Assembly: GCA_002416125.1 (NCBI GenBank)
Contig: DIBU01000013.1
Span: 173,687 to 237,686 of the forward strand
Direction of reading: 5' to 3'
DNA: 64,000 bases
From: Halieaceae bacterium UBA5044
GTDB lineage: Bacteria; Pseudomonadota; Gammaproteobacteria; Pseudomonadales; Halieaceae
Positions 16,837 to 25,498 of this stretch are shown here, one piece after another (position 1 is the stretch's first letter; each line of letters begins with the position of its first letter). Under the pieces are notes generated by a model. The model had not been told where the DNA came from. It saw only the letters and a program-made list of their open reading frames with translations, and searched no databases. Made by a program: the position numbers and the translations under genes.

Positions 16837-19800
16837 ATGACCGATTTTGTACATCTCAGGCTCCACACCGAATATTCACTGGTAGACGGCATGGTGCGCG
16901 TCAAGCCCCTGGTCGAGCGCGTTGCGGCGCTGGGCATGGCGGCGGTAGCGGTCACTGACTGCAGCAATTTCTACGCGCTCATCAAGGTGTACAAGGCGGC
17001 TCTGGCAGCGGGCGTGAAGCCGATTTTCGGCGTGGATTTGCGCGTTCTCGACGAGGATGACCCCGAGCGCGCCTACCCGCTCTGCCTGCTCGCCATGAAC
17101 GATTCCGGGTATCGCAACCTCACCGTGCTTATCTCGCGCGCCTATACCGAAGGCCAGTATCTCGGGGAGCCCTATGTGCACAAGGCCTGGCTGGCGGAGC
17201 GCAGTGACGGCCTTATCGCCCTCTCCTGCGGCGCGGCCGGTGATGTGGGGCAGGCACTGTTGGCGGAACGCGCCGCGCAGGCCGAGTCACGGGCGGCTTA
17301 CTGGATGAGTTTGTATCCCGGTCGCTTTTACCTGGAGGTGCACCGCACGGGGCGTGAGGGTGACGAAACGCACCTGCACGCCGCCGTGGAACTGGCCGGG
17401 CGTCTTGCCTGCCCGGTGGTTGCGACCAACGATGTACGTTTCCTGGATGCCAGCGAGTTCGAGGCGCACGAGGCGCGGGTGTCCATCCGCGAGGGGCGTA
17501 CCCTTGACGACCCGCGGCGGGTGCGGGCCTACACCGACCAGCAGTACCTGCGTTCGCCCGCCGAGATGGCTGAGCTGTTCTCCGATCTGCCGGAAGCCCT
17601 GCAGAATTCCGTGGAGATCGCGCGGCGCTGCAACCTGGTCCTGGAACTGGGCAAGCCCTATCTGCCCGACTACCCGGTGCCCGACGGTCTGACGATGGAT
17701 GCCTATTTCAGGCAGCTCTCCCACGAGGGCCTGGATCGTCGCCTGGCGCGCCTCTTTGACACCGCCAGTCCCGATTTCCCCGAACACCAGGCAAGCTACC
17801 GGGCGCGCCTCGACTTCGAACTGGATACCATCATCCAGATGGGTTTCCCCGGCTATTTCCTGATCGTTATGGATTTCATTCGCTGGGCCAAGCAGCATGA
17901 GATCCCCGTCGGTCCGGGGCGGGGTTCCGGTGCCGGCTCACTGGTGGCTTATGCCCTGGAAATTACCGACCTCGATCCGTTGCAGTACGACCTGCTGTTC
18001 GAGCGCTTCCTCAATCCCGAGCGGGTGTCCATGCCCGACTTCGATGTCGATTTCTGCATGGACCGGCGCGACCGGGTTATCGATTACGTGGCCGACACCT
18101 ACGGCCGTGAAGCCGTGTCACAGATCATCACGTTCGGCACCATGGCGGCCAAGGCCGTGGTGCGCGATGTGGCGCGGGTGCAGAACAAGCCCTACAGCCT
18201 CGGCGACAAGCTGTCGAAGATGATTCCGTTCGAAGTCGGCATGACGCTGGAAAAGGCGCTGGAGCAGGAGGAGGTGCTGCGCGACTTTCTCGCCGAGGAC
18301 AATCAGGCGCTGGAAATCTGGGATATGGCGGTACAGCTGGAGGGCATCACGCGCAACGTGGGCAAGCATGCCGGCGGCGTGGTGATTGCCCCCTCCCGCC
18401 TGACCGACTTTTCCCCGCTGTACTGCGATGAAGCCGGGGGAGGTCTGGTCACCCAGTACGACAAGGGCGATGTGGAAGACGCCGGCCTGGTCAAATTCGA
18501 CTTCCTTGGCCTGCGCACCCTGACCATCATCGACTGGGCGGTGCGCATGATCAACGCCGTGCGGGCACAGCAGGGTGAGGAGCCGCTGGATATCAGTGCA
18601 ATTCCCCTGGACGATGCCGCGAGCTTCAGGCTGCTGCAGGCGGCGGAGACCACGGCGGTATTCCAGCTGGAATCGCGCGGCATGAAAGACCTGATCAAGC
18701 GCCTGAAGCCGGACTGTTTCGAGGACATCATCGCCCTGGTTGCGCTGTTCCGCCCCGGGCCGCTGCAATCGGGCATGGTGGACAACTTCATCAACCGTAA
18801 ACACGGACGGGAGAAGATCTCCTACCCGGACCCTGAATACCAGCATGTGTTGCTCAAGCCCATCCTGGAGCCCACCTACGGCATCATCCTGTACCAGGAG
18901 CAGGTCATGCAGATTGCCCAGGAACTCGCGGGCTACAGTCTCGGTGAAGCCGATCTGCTGCGCCGTGCCATGGGCAAGAAGAAACCGGAAGAAATGGCCA
19001 AGCAGCGTGCCGTGTTTGAAGAGGGGGCACGCAGCAAGGGCATAGACGGCGAGCTGGCCATTCGTATTTTTGACCTGGTGGAGAAATTTGCCGGTTACGG
19101 TTTCAACAAGTCGCACTCCGCGGCCTACGCCCTGGTGTCCTACCAGACCGCCTGGTTGAAAACCCATTACCCGGCGCATTTCATGGCGGCGGTCATGAGC
19201 TCGGAACTGCAGAACACGGACAAGATCGTGGTGTTTGTCGAGGAGTGCCGGGCCATGCAACTGGCGCTACGGCTGCCGGATGTGAACGAAGGGCAGTACA
19301 TGTTCACGGTGGACAGCCGCAACGAGATTATCTACGGGCTCGGCGCCATCAAGGGGCTCGGTGAGGGCCCGGTGGAGAACCTGCTGCGGGCGCGCGAGGA
19401 GGGCGGCCCCTTTCGCGACCTGTTCGACTTCTGCGCGCGCACCGACCCGCGCAAAGTCAACCGGCGGGCGATCGAGGCCCTGATCCGTGCCGGTGCCTTT
19501 GACCGGCTCGGCACAGACCGCTGGGTGTTGCTCGCGGCGTTGGACGATGCACTGAAAACCGCCGAGCAGAGTGCCAGCAATCGCGAGTGTGGTATCGCGG
19601 ACCTGTTTGGCGAGGTCGTGTCCGATACGACCCGCACAGCGGGCGATGTCTATGCCGCGTTCCACGCCGTGCGGCCCTGGTCGGTGCGTGAGCGACTCAC
19701 TGGGGAAAAGGACACGTTGGGGCTGTACGTCACAGGTCATCCCATCGATGAGTACGCGGAGGAGGTGCGACGCTTCGCACCAACGCTGATCGCGGATTTG

Positions 19801-20325
19801 CGCGCCGACAAGCAGGGCAGCCAGATGCTGGCCGGACTCATCGTCGCCAGCCGCACCATGAAGACCAAGCGCGGCGACACCATGGCGATTCTGCAGCTGG
19901 ACGATCGCAGCGCGCGCATCGAGGTGACGGTCTACCCGGAAACCCTCAGCGAAAAACGCGAGCTGCTGGTTAAAGACCAGATCGTGATTGTCGAGGGCAA
20001 CGTGGCACACGATGACTATTCTGGCGGTCTGTCGGTGCGGGCCAAGGACGTACACAGCCTGCAGGCGGTGCGCGAGTCCCACGCAGCGGAGCTGACCATC
20101 GAGGTCAGCCAGGCGGCTCTCGATGACGCCCTGGCAGACCGGCTGGCGCAGGCGCTTGCCGCAGCCGGGGGAGGGCGCTGTCCGGTCTCGGTGTGGTATG
20201 AACAGCCCGCTGGTCGCGCGCGCATTCGACTGGGTGAGCGCTGGTCGGTCACGCCCAGCGACGAGCTCCTGCAACAGCTGCGCGACTGTGTGGGCCAGGA
20301 ACAGGTGGCGCTGCAATACGGCTGA
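16837..20325 (+). CDS. dnaE: DNA polymerase III alpha subunit
   Basis: The replicative polymerase catalytic subunit. The 1162-residue length is standard. It starts with a PHP domain (FVHLRLHTEYSLVDG), then the polymerase core with the acidic motif MPDFDVDFCMDRRD and GPGRGSGAGSLVAYAL. These are followed by the beta-binding fingers and helix-hairpin-helix region, and by an OB fold and C-terminal tau-binding region. It closes the core block. No accA follows, unlike in many relatives. Confidence 0.98.
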   Translation: MTDFVHLRLHTEYSLVDGMVRVKPLVERVAALGMAAVAVTDCSNFYALIKVYKAALAAGVKPIFGVDLRVLDEDDPERAYPLCLLAMNDSGYRNLTVLISRAYTEGQYLGEPYVHKAWLAERSDGLIALSCGAAGDVGQALLAERAAQAESRAAYWMSLYPGRFYLEVHRTGREGDETHLHAAVELAGRLACPVVATNDVRFLDASEFEAHEARVSIREGRTLDDPRRVRAYTDQQYLRSPAEMAELFSDLPEALQNSVEIARRCNLVLELGKPYLPDYPVPDGLTMDAYFRQLSHEGLDRRLARLFDTASPDFPEHQASYRARLDFELDTIIQMGFPGYFLIVMDFIRWAKQHEIPVGPGRGSGAGSLVAYALEITDLDPLQYDLLFERFLNPERVSMPDFDVDFCMDRRDRVIDYVADTYGREAVSQIITFGTMAAKAVVRDVARVQNKPYSLGDKLSKMIPFEVGMTLEKALEQEEVLRDFLAEDNQALEIWDMAVQLEGITRNVGKHAGGVVIAPSRLTDFSPLYCDEAGGGLVTQYDKGDVEDAGLVKFDFLGLRTLTIIDWAVRMINAVRAQQGEEPLDISAIPLDDAASFRLLQAAETTAVFQLESRGMKDLIKRLKPDCFEDIIALVALFRPGPLQSGMVDNFINRKHGREKISYPDPEYQHVLLKPILEPTYGIILYQEQVMQIAQELAGYSLGEADLLRRAMGKKKPEEMAKQRAVFEEGARSKGIDGELAIRIFDLVEKFAGYGFNKSHSAAYALVSYQTAWLKTHYPAHFMAAVMSSELQNTDKIVVFVEECRAMQLALRLPDVNEGQYMFTVDSRNEIIYGLGAIKGLGEGPVENLLRAREEGGPFRDLFDFCARTDPRKVNRRAIEALIRAGAFDRLGTDRWVLLAALDDALKTAEQSASNRECGIADLFGEVVSDTTRTAGDVYAAFHAVRPWSVRERLTGEKDTLGLYVTGHPIDEYAEEVRRFAPTLIADLRADKQGSQMLAGLIVASRTMKTKRGDTMAILQLDDRSARIEVTVYPETLSEKRELLVKDQIVIVEGNVAHDDYSGGLSVRAKDVHSLQAVRESHAAELTIEVSQAALDDALADRLAQALAAAGGGRCPVSVWYEQPAGRARIRLGERWSVTPSDELLQQLRDCVGQEQVALQYG

Positions 20326-20477
20326 TCCCGCTGTCCGCGTGGCAATGGAAGCCGGTTCGAACTGCTGCACTGCCCGGCAGTCTCTCACCGGTTTCGTTTG
20401 CTCTGGCTTCGCTGCCTGCCCAGAATGACCCAGTTGCTGAACAAGCACTTCCCACATAACAACAGAGGAACAGGTCC

Positions 20478-21269
20478 ATGCTGCTGCAGGATAAGGTTGT
20501 CATCGTCTCAGGTATTGGTCCCGGACTGGGTCAGGAATTGTCTACGTTGGCCGCAAAGGAGGGTGCCAGCGCGGTGGTACTCGCGGCACGCACGCCCGCC
20601 AAGCTGGATACCGCAGAGGCGGAAATCCAGGCGCTGGGCCTGGGTACCCGGGTGCTCAAGGTGGTCACCGACATCGCCGACAATGCACAGTGCCAGGCGC
20701 TCGCCGAGGCAACGGTGGCGGAGTTTGGTCGCATCGATGTGCTGTTCAACAGCGCCTACGATCCCGGCAGTTTCGAACCCATTGCGGAGGCCGACCTGAA
20801 TGGCTGGCGCCGCAGTATGGAGGTCAATTTCTTTGGCACCATGCAGCTGACACAGGCCTGCATTCCCGCCCTGCGTGCGGCGGGGGGTGGTGCGATTGTC
20901 ATGATTGCCACTATGGTCGAGCACAAGCCGCTGGCGACCCAGGGTGGCTACGGGGCCTCCAAGTCCGCCCTGCGCGCGGCCACCAAGCACCTGGCGCTGG
21001 AACTGGGGGGCGACAATATCCGCGTCAACAGCTGCCACATGGGCTGGATGTGGGGGCCCGCTGTCGAGGGGTACTTCGACTGGCAGTCCCAGGCGTCGGG
21101 TCGCAGCAAGGACGAGTTGATCGCCGAGGTCACGCGCAGCATTCCGCTGGGCCATATCCCCGACGACGGCGACTGCGCCAAAGCCGCGGTATTCCTCGGC
21201 TCTGACTACGCGCGCGTGGTGACGGGAGCTGCGCTGGATGTCAATGGCGGTGAGTTCATGCCGATCTGA
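20478..21269 (+). CDS. SDR-family oxidoreductase
   Basis: A classical short-chain dehydrogenase/reductase of 263 residues. The nucleotide-binding motif is GIGPGLG near residue 12, and the catalytic pair is in QGGYGASK. The position normally held by the catalytic serine, 13 residues before the tyrosine, is threonine (IATMVEHK). Thr can serve, but this is unusual. AGAGGA (20464-20469) lies 8 bases before the ATG. It is followed within 16 bases by an MFS carrier and then an LLM oxidoreductase, suggesting a small catabolic or modifying cassette. The substrate cannot be told. Confidence 0.85.
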   Translation: MLLQDKVVIVSGIGPGLGQELSTLAAKEGASAVVLAARTPAKLDTAEAEIQALGLGTRVLKVVTDIADNAQCQALAEATVAEFGRIDVLFNSAYDPGSFEPIAEADLNGWRRSMEVNFFGTMQLTQACIPALRAAGGGAIVMIATMVEHKPLATQGGYGASKSALRAATKHLALELGGDNIRVNSCHMGWMWGPAVEGYFDWQSQASGRSKDELIAEVTRSIPLGHIPDDGDCAKAAVFLGSDYARVVTGAALDVNGGEFMPI

Positions 21270-21285
21270 CAGGGAGAACGGGCTG

Positions 21286-22500
21286 GTGTTTTACGGTTGG
21301 TGGTTGGTCGGCGTTGCGTTCCTGGTGCTCATGGTCAGCAACGGCAGCATCATGTATTCCTACAGTGTGGTTGCGGTGCCCGTGGGCGAGGCTTTCCAGG
21401 CCAGCCGGATGACCATGATGCTGGGTATGACGGGGATGACGCTGGCCGGTGGTCTGATCTCGCCGTTTCTGGGCGGTATGATCGACCGCGGATCACTGCG
21501 CGGGATGATGTTAATCGGTGCGCTGGGTCTTGCGTCGGGCTATCTGTTGTTATCCTTCACCACCGCCAGCTGGCAGGTGCCGCTGGTCTATGCCGGGCTG
21601 ATGGTGCTGGGCATCAACCTGCTCGGCCCGTTGACGACCTCAACCCTGCTGGCGCGCTGGTTTACGCGTCGTCGCGGCATGGCCCTGGGTGTTGCCGCAG
21701 TCGGCACCTCGGTCGGTGGTTTCGTATTCCCGCCGTTGGTGCAGTGGCTGATCGATACCTACGAGTGGCGCAACGCGCTGCGTATCCTCGGCGTGGGCAC
21801 GCTGCTGGTGACCCTGCCAGCGGTGTGGATGGTGGCCAACCGTCCCGGCGATCGTGGCCTGCACCCCGACGGTGATGCGCCGCCCTCCGGCCCCGCATTT
21901 GCGCCGCCGCCTTTGTCCACGGCAGCGCTGCTGCGCGAGCGGAATTTCTGGCTGGTGGCGATGGCGATGGGCCTGCTGTTCGGCGTGTATTCGGCGGTGC
22001 TGGCAAATCTGGTACCGTTCGCGTTGGGTGTGGGCTCTCCGGCCGAGCGGGCGGCATTTCTGGTGTCCGCCATCGCCCTGGCGGGCATTGTGGGCAAGCT
22101 TGGCTTCGGCACCATCGCCGACCGTCTCGACCTGCGCGTGGCACTGGGTGCATCCATGATGCTGGTGATGGTGGGCGTGGCCTGCTACCTGTTGGGTGAC
22201 ACCTACACGTTGCTACTGGCAGGCAGCGTCAGTCTTGGCCTCGCCGCCGGCGGGATGCTGCCGGTCTGGGGTTCGCTGCTGGCGGTGTTGTTCGGGGCGG
22301 CCAATTACGGGCGCGTCATGGGCCTCATGAACCCGGTGATCATGCCATTGACGCTGGTGGGGCCGCCTCTGGCGGGGCTGATCTACGACAGCAGTGGCAG
22401 CTATGCAGGTGCATTTGTCGGGTTTATCGGCGCTCTGCTCATCGGACTCGCGCTGCTGCCCCTGATTCGCCTGCCTGCGGCTGGCGATCACAGCGCCTGA
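21286..22500 (+). CDS. MFS transporter, monocarboxylate-carrier-like
   Basis: A 12-helix major facilitator protein of 404 residues. The opening FYGWWLVGVAFLVL and the DRGSLRG loop after helix 2 resemble the monocarboxylate/oxalate branch, suggesting uptake of a small organic acid, but this is inference. The GTG at 21286 is chosen because AGGGAG lies nine bases upstream. The frame is open further upstream inside the SDR gene. It is probably cotranscribed with the SDR before it and the LLM gene after it. Confidence 0.8.
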   Translation: MFYGWWLVGVAFLVLMVSNGSIMYSYSVVAVPVGEAFQASRMTMMLGMTGMTLAGGLISPFLGGMIDRGSLRGMMLIGALGLASGYLLLSFTTASWQVPLVYAGLMVLGINLLGPLTTSTLLARWFTRRRGMALGVAAVGTSVGGFVFPPLVQWLIDTYEWRNALRILGVGTLLVTLPAVWMVANRPGDRGLHPDGDAPPSGPAFAPPPLSTAALLRERNFWLVAMAMGLLFGVYSAVLANLVPFALGVGSPAERAAFLVSAIALAGIVGKLGFGTIADRLDLRVALGASMMLVMVGVACYLLGDTYTLLLAGSVSLGLAAGGMLPVWGSLLAVLFGAANYGRVMGLMNPVIMPLTLVGPPLAGLIYDSSGSYAGAFVGFIGALLIGLALLPLIRLPAAGDHSA

Positions 22501-22510
22501 GCGCAGCACC

Positions 22511-23533
22511 GTGTTCAAGGTTTATGCAACGACACCGGAATCCATGGGCCCCTGTGGCATTGCCGCGCACGCGGCCCGGGCTGAGGCCATGGGGTTTGAT
22601 GGGTTGCATGTCCCCGATGCCATCCACGACGGTCTGTTGCTGGCAGCGCTGGCGCTGCAGGCGACGCGACGTCTGCGTGTGGGCACCTCGGTGCTGGTGG
22701 CGTTTCCGCGCAGCCCGATGACCGTCGCGGTGGCCGCCTGGGATTTGCAGCAACTCTCTGGTGGACGCTTCGAGCTGGGTCTCGGCACCCAGATCAAGCA
22801 GAACATCGAACAGCGGTATTCGGCGCGTTGGGATTCACCCGTGCCACAGTTGCGCGAGTATGTGCAGTCATTGCGCGCTATCTTCGACAGTTTCCAGCAC
22901 GGTACACCCCTGCGCTTCGAGGGTGAGCATTACCGGTTTACCCGCTTGCAGCCCTTCTTCAATCCAGGCCCTATCGCGCATCCGGACATCCCACTGCTTT
23001 GTGGCGCGGTGGGGCCCGCCATGACGCGCATGGTGGGCAGGATCGCGGATGGTATGATCACCCACCCCACGAATACGCCCCCTGAGTACCTCCGGACAGT
23101 GTGCTTGCCCCGCCTGCGCGACGGTCTGGAGCGCGCCGGACGTGATCCCGCAGCGCTGCGGCTGATTCTGGGGCCGCTGGTGGCCACCGGCGTCGATGAG
23201 CAGGCGGTGGCGCAGCAGTGGGAACAACAGCGCCGTTTGCTGGGGTTCCTGTATTCAACCCCGGCCTACTGGCCGAGCCTCGAGCTGTTTGGCTGGCAGG
23301 CGCGCGGTGCCGAACTGCAGGCACTGACCCGGGAGGGGCGCTGGCAGGATCTCCCCGCCGTCGTCACCGACGAGATGCTCAGTGCCTTCGTGCCACGGGG
23401 TTCTTACGCGGAAATCGCGGAGGTGCTGCGCGCACGCTATGCCGGGCTTGCCGACAGCATCACTTTCCCGATGCCGCAGGACACTGCCCAGGATACACAG
23501 GCCGCCGCCGCCATTGCCAGATTGCGAGCTTGA
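22511..23533 (+). CDS. LLM-class (luciferase-like) flavin/F420 oxidoreductase
   Basis: A TIM-barrel protein of 340 residues with a GTG start. It resembles the luciferase-like monooxygenases, particularly the subfamily opening KVYATTP, with DGLHVPDAIHDG, RLRVGTSVLVAFPRSP and LSGGRFELGLG. These enzymes use FMNH2 or F420. This organism type usually uses FMN, though F420 occurs in some marine gammaproteobacteria. The neighbouring SDR and MFS genes suggest joint oxidation of one imported compound. Confidence 0.8.
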   Translation: MFKVYATTPESMGPCGIAAHAARAEAMGFDGLHVPDAIHDGLLLAALALQATRRLRVGTSVLVAFPRSPMTVAVAAWDLQQLSGGRFELGLGTQIKQNIEQRYSARWDSPVPQLREYVQSLRAIFDSFQHGTPLRFEGEHYRFTRLQPFFNPGPIAHPDIPLLCGAVGPAMTRMVGRIADGMITHPTNTPPEYLRTVCLPRLRDGLERAGRDPAALRLILGPLVATGVDEQAVAQQWEQQRRLLGFLYSTPAYWPSLELFGWQARGAELQALTREGRWQDLPAVVTDEMLSAFVPRGSYAEIAEVLRARYAGLADSITFPMPQDTAQDTQAAAAIARLRA

Positions 23534-23548
23534 GGTTTTGGGGGCTGT

Positions 23549-23577
23549 TTGACCGCCTCGCTCGCGGGCGGGACAAT
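23549..23577 (+). promoter_or_regulatory. Candidate promoter of the LuxR-type regulator
   Basis: TTGACC (23549-23554) and GACAAT (23572-23577) lie 17 bases apart and 26 bases before the regulator ATG. The match is 5/6 at -35 and 4/6 at -10. Confidence 0.4.
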
Positions 23578-23603
23578 GCGCGTAGACCCGGCTGGAACCC
23601 ACC

Positions 23604-24734
23604 ATGCGCGAATATCTGATTTCGGCCCCCATGAATGAGCTGCTGCTGGCGCTTTCGCGAGGCCCGCTAGCAGACCCTCCCTGGCAGGCGTTTCTGCGCC
23701 TGCTGGGGGAGGCGCTGGATGCCGACTACGTCACGCTGATCCTGCGCGCACCGCGCGAGGGGGATAGCGGGCTGGTCATCAATTCCGTGGTGCTCTCCCC
23801 GGACGCGGTGAACGCCTATAACGAGAGCTACTTTGCCCTAGACCCCTTCGTGAACCTGCCGCCGGGTGAGGTCTTCACCGTGGATGCCTTTATGCCCCCC
23901 GGCGAGTACTACCAGTCAGCCTATTTCCGGCAATACGTGGAGCCCACCGGTATCAGGCATATTATGGGTGCAGATCTGGGTGATGAACTCGGCAATACCG
24001 CACGCCTGCGCTTTGCCCGGGTCGCAGGACGGACCAATTTCGCGGCACCGGAGCGCGAGCTCGCCCGCTGCCTGTTGCCCCATATTCAGCAGACGATCCG
24101 TCTGCACGCGCGCATCGCGCGGGTGGAGAGCGAGCGTACGCTGTTCGCGGCAGCGGTGGACCGCATGGCGCTGGGTGCGTTCATTCTGGACCGGCGGGCG
24201 CGGATTCGACACAGCAACAGCGCCGGCGAGCGCCTGCTGGCTGAAGGCCGCTGGCTGACGCAGCACGAGGGGCAGCTGCGCCTGGTGCATCGTAGCGACC
24301 AGCAGGCATTCCGGGAGTGCCTGGATGATGTCATGCAGGCGCACCTGCGTGGGGAGCCAGGCCTGGTCAAGGCCCTCCGGCTGGACAGTGGCAGCAGTCC
24401 GGGCCCCGGCCTGCTGATGCGGCCACTGCCGTTGGTGGCAGCACCGGATGGCAGCCGCAATCCGTCCGTGGCCGTTTTTGTGTCGGATCCGGAATATCAG
24501 CGCGAAGCACCGGTGGATGTGTTGATGACCCTGTTCGGGCTGACCCGTGCCGAGGCCACCCTGAGCCTGCTACTGGCGGGGGGCGCAACGCTGGACGAAG
24601 CCTGCGTGCGCCTGCACATTTCCCGCAACACTGGGAAATCCCATCTCAGCGCCATCTTTTCGAAGACGGGTGTCACCCGGCAGACGCGTCTGGTACAACT
24701 GATTCTGAGCAGTGTCGCCCCAATGGGCGACTAG
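23604..24734 (+). CDS. LuxR-type HTH transcriptional regulator
   Basis: A 376-residue protein with a C-terminal LuxR-like helix-turn-helix (residues about 312-370: LTRAEATLSLLLAGGATLDE, then HISRNTGKSHLSAIFSKTG). A PAS-like segment (ALGAFILDRRARIRHSNSAG) lies in the middle. The N-terminal 170 residues are of unknown fold. No receiver or acyl-homoserine-lactone domain is recognisable. Its position directly after the SDR-MFS-LLM cassette suggests it controls it. Confidence 0.8.
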   Translation: MREYLISAPMNELLLALSRGPLADPPWQAFLRLLGEALDADYVTLILRAPREGDSGLVINSVVLSPDAVNAYNESYFALDPFVNLPPGEVFTVDAFMPPGEYYQSAYFRQYVEPTGIRHIMGADLGDELGNTARLRFARVAGRTNFAAPERELARCLLPHIQQTIRLHARIARVESERTLFAAAVDRMALGAFILDRRARIRHSNSAGERLLAEGRWLTQHEGQLRLVHRSDQQAFRECLDDVMQAHLRGEPGLVKALRLDSGSSPGPGLLMRPLPLVAAPDGSRNPSVAVFVSDPEYQREAPVDVLMTLFGLTRAEATLSLLLAGGATLDEACVRLHISRNTGKSHLSAIFSKTGVTRQTRLVQLILSSVAPMGD

Positions 24735-24757
24735 GTCATTCTGGAGGCTACTTTTTT

Positions 24758-25039
24758 ATGTCACAGGAACACGCTATCGAGGCGGCGGCTTTTCGTCGCC
24801 TGCTATCCCATCTGGATCAGCGCAAGGATGTGCAGAACATCGATTTGATGAACCTTGCCGGGTTCTGCCGCAATTGCCTCGCCAACTGGTATGCGGAAGC
24901 GGCGGCGGAGGAGGGTGTGGCGCTCAGCCGCGACGAGGCGCGGGAGCGTATCTATGGCATGCCCTACGACGAGTGGAAAGCGCGCTACCAGACCGAGGCG
25001 ACGCCGGAGCAACTGGCGGCGCTGCAGGCAGGTCGCTAG
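24758..25039 (+). CDS. DUF1244 family small protein
   Basis: A 93-residue cytoplasmic protein matching the DUF1244 family by the signature DVQNIDLMNLAGFCRNCLAN followed by WY. The two close cysteines (CRNC) could bind metal, but this has not been shown here. The C-terminal part YGMPYDEWKARYQ is also typical. The function is unknown. The last bases overlap a small convergent gene through a shared CTAG. Confidence 0.85.
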   Translation: MSQEHAIEAAAFRRLLSHLDQRKDVQNIDLMNLAGFCRNCLANWYAEAAAEEGVALSRDEARERIYGMPYDEWKARYQTEATPEQLAALQAGR

Positions 25040-25305
25040 AGCTCCCGGAGCTGGCGGAAGTAACCGAACCGGGTGCTGTAGGGTTCCAGCGCGCGATCGG
25101 CAGTGGCCTGCAGCAGGCTGGCGATGGAGCCAATGGGCTGGCGGGGATCGCTGGGCGCGGCGAGCAGGTGGTGCCCGAGCTCCTGCAGTCCGGAGCCGAT
25201 CACCGAGGCGCTTTCCACCGTAGCCTGAATAAACAGCATCTCCGCGACTACAACGTCGCCCACGGTGCGCCGAAAGCGTTCTTCTGCGTTAAATTCGCTG
25301 TTCAT
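25036..25305 (-). CDS. Small hypothetical protein (89 residues)
   Basis: No family recognised. The product is a mostly helical, soluble protein (FRRTVGDVVVAEMLFIQATV, then ESASVIGSGLQELGHHLLA) without signal peptide or membrane span, loosely phasin-like in composition. It is judged real because AGGGAG lies nine bases before its ATG and the frame ends exactly at the end of the convergent DUF1244 gene, sharing the palindromic CTAG as both stop codons. Confidence 0.6.
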   Translation of the reverse strand: MNSEFNAEERFRRTVGDVVVAEMLFIQATVESASVIGSGLQELGHHLLAAPSDPRQPIGSIASLLQATADRALEPYSTRFGYFRQLREL

Positions 25306-25498
25306 TCTGCGGATCTCCCTGAAAGCTCAAGCCCTGTTGCGGTGCGCCGATGCACCATCGCCGTGCGTTGCCAGCCCCTCAGCACCCTGTGGAGGCCCGA
25401 AAGGCCCACCGTCTCCGGATTGCAGCAAAGTCTGTGCCAGCTGGCGGAGCGCAGCATAGCGGCATAGTGTGACAAAGCAATGTACGAAGCCGGGATTT

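Noticed and set aside
24712..25467. Plus-strand frame of 251 codons running through DUF1244 and the small minus-strand gene
   Set aside because: Overlaps the recognised DUF1244 gene in another frame and has low-complexity Gly/Ala/Arg composition.
25306..25498. Possible gene or terminator between the 89-residue gene and the RND permease
   Set aside because: Only weak hairpins (for example around GGCCCGAAAGGCC) without T-runs, and frames without ribosome-binding sites.
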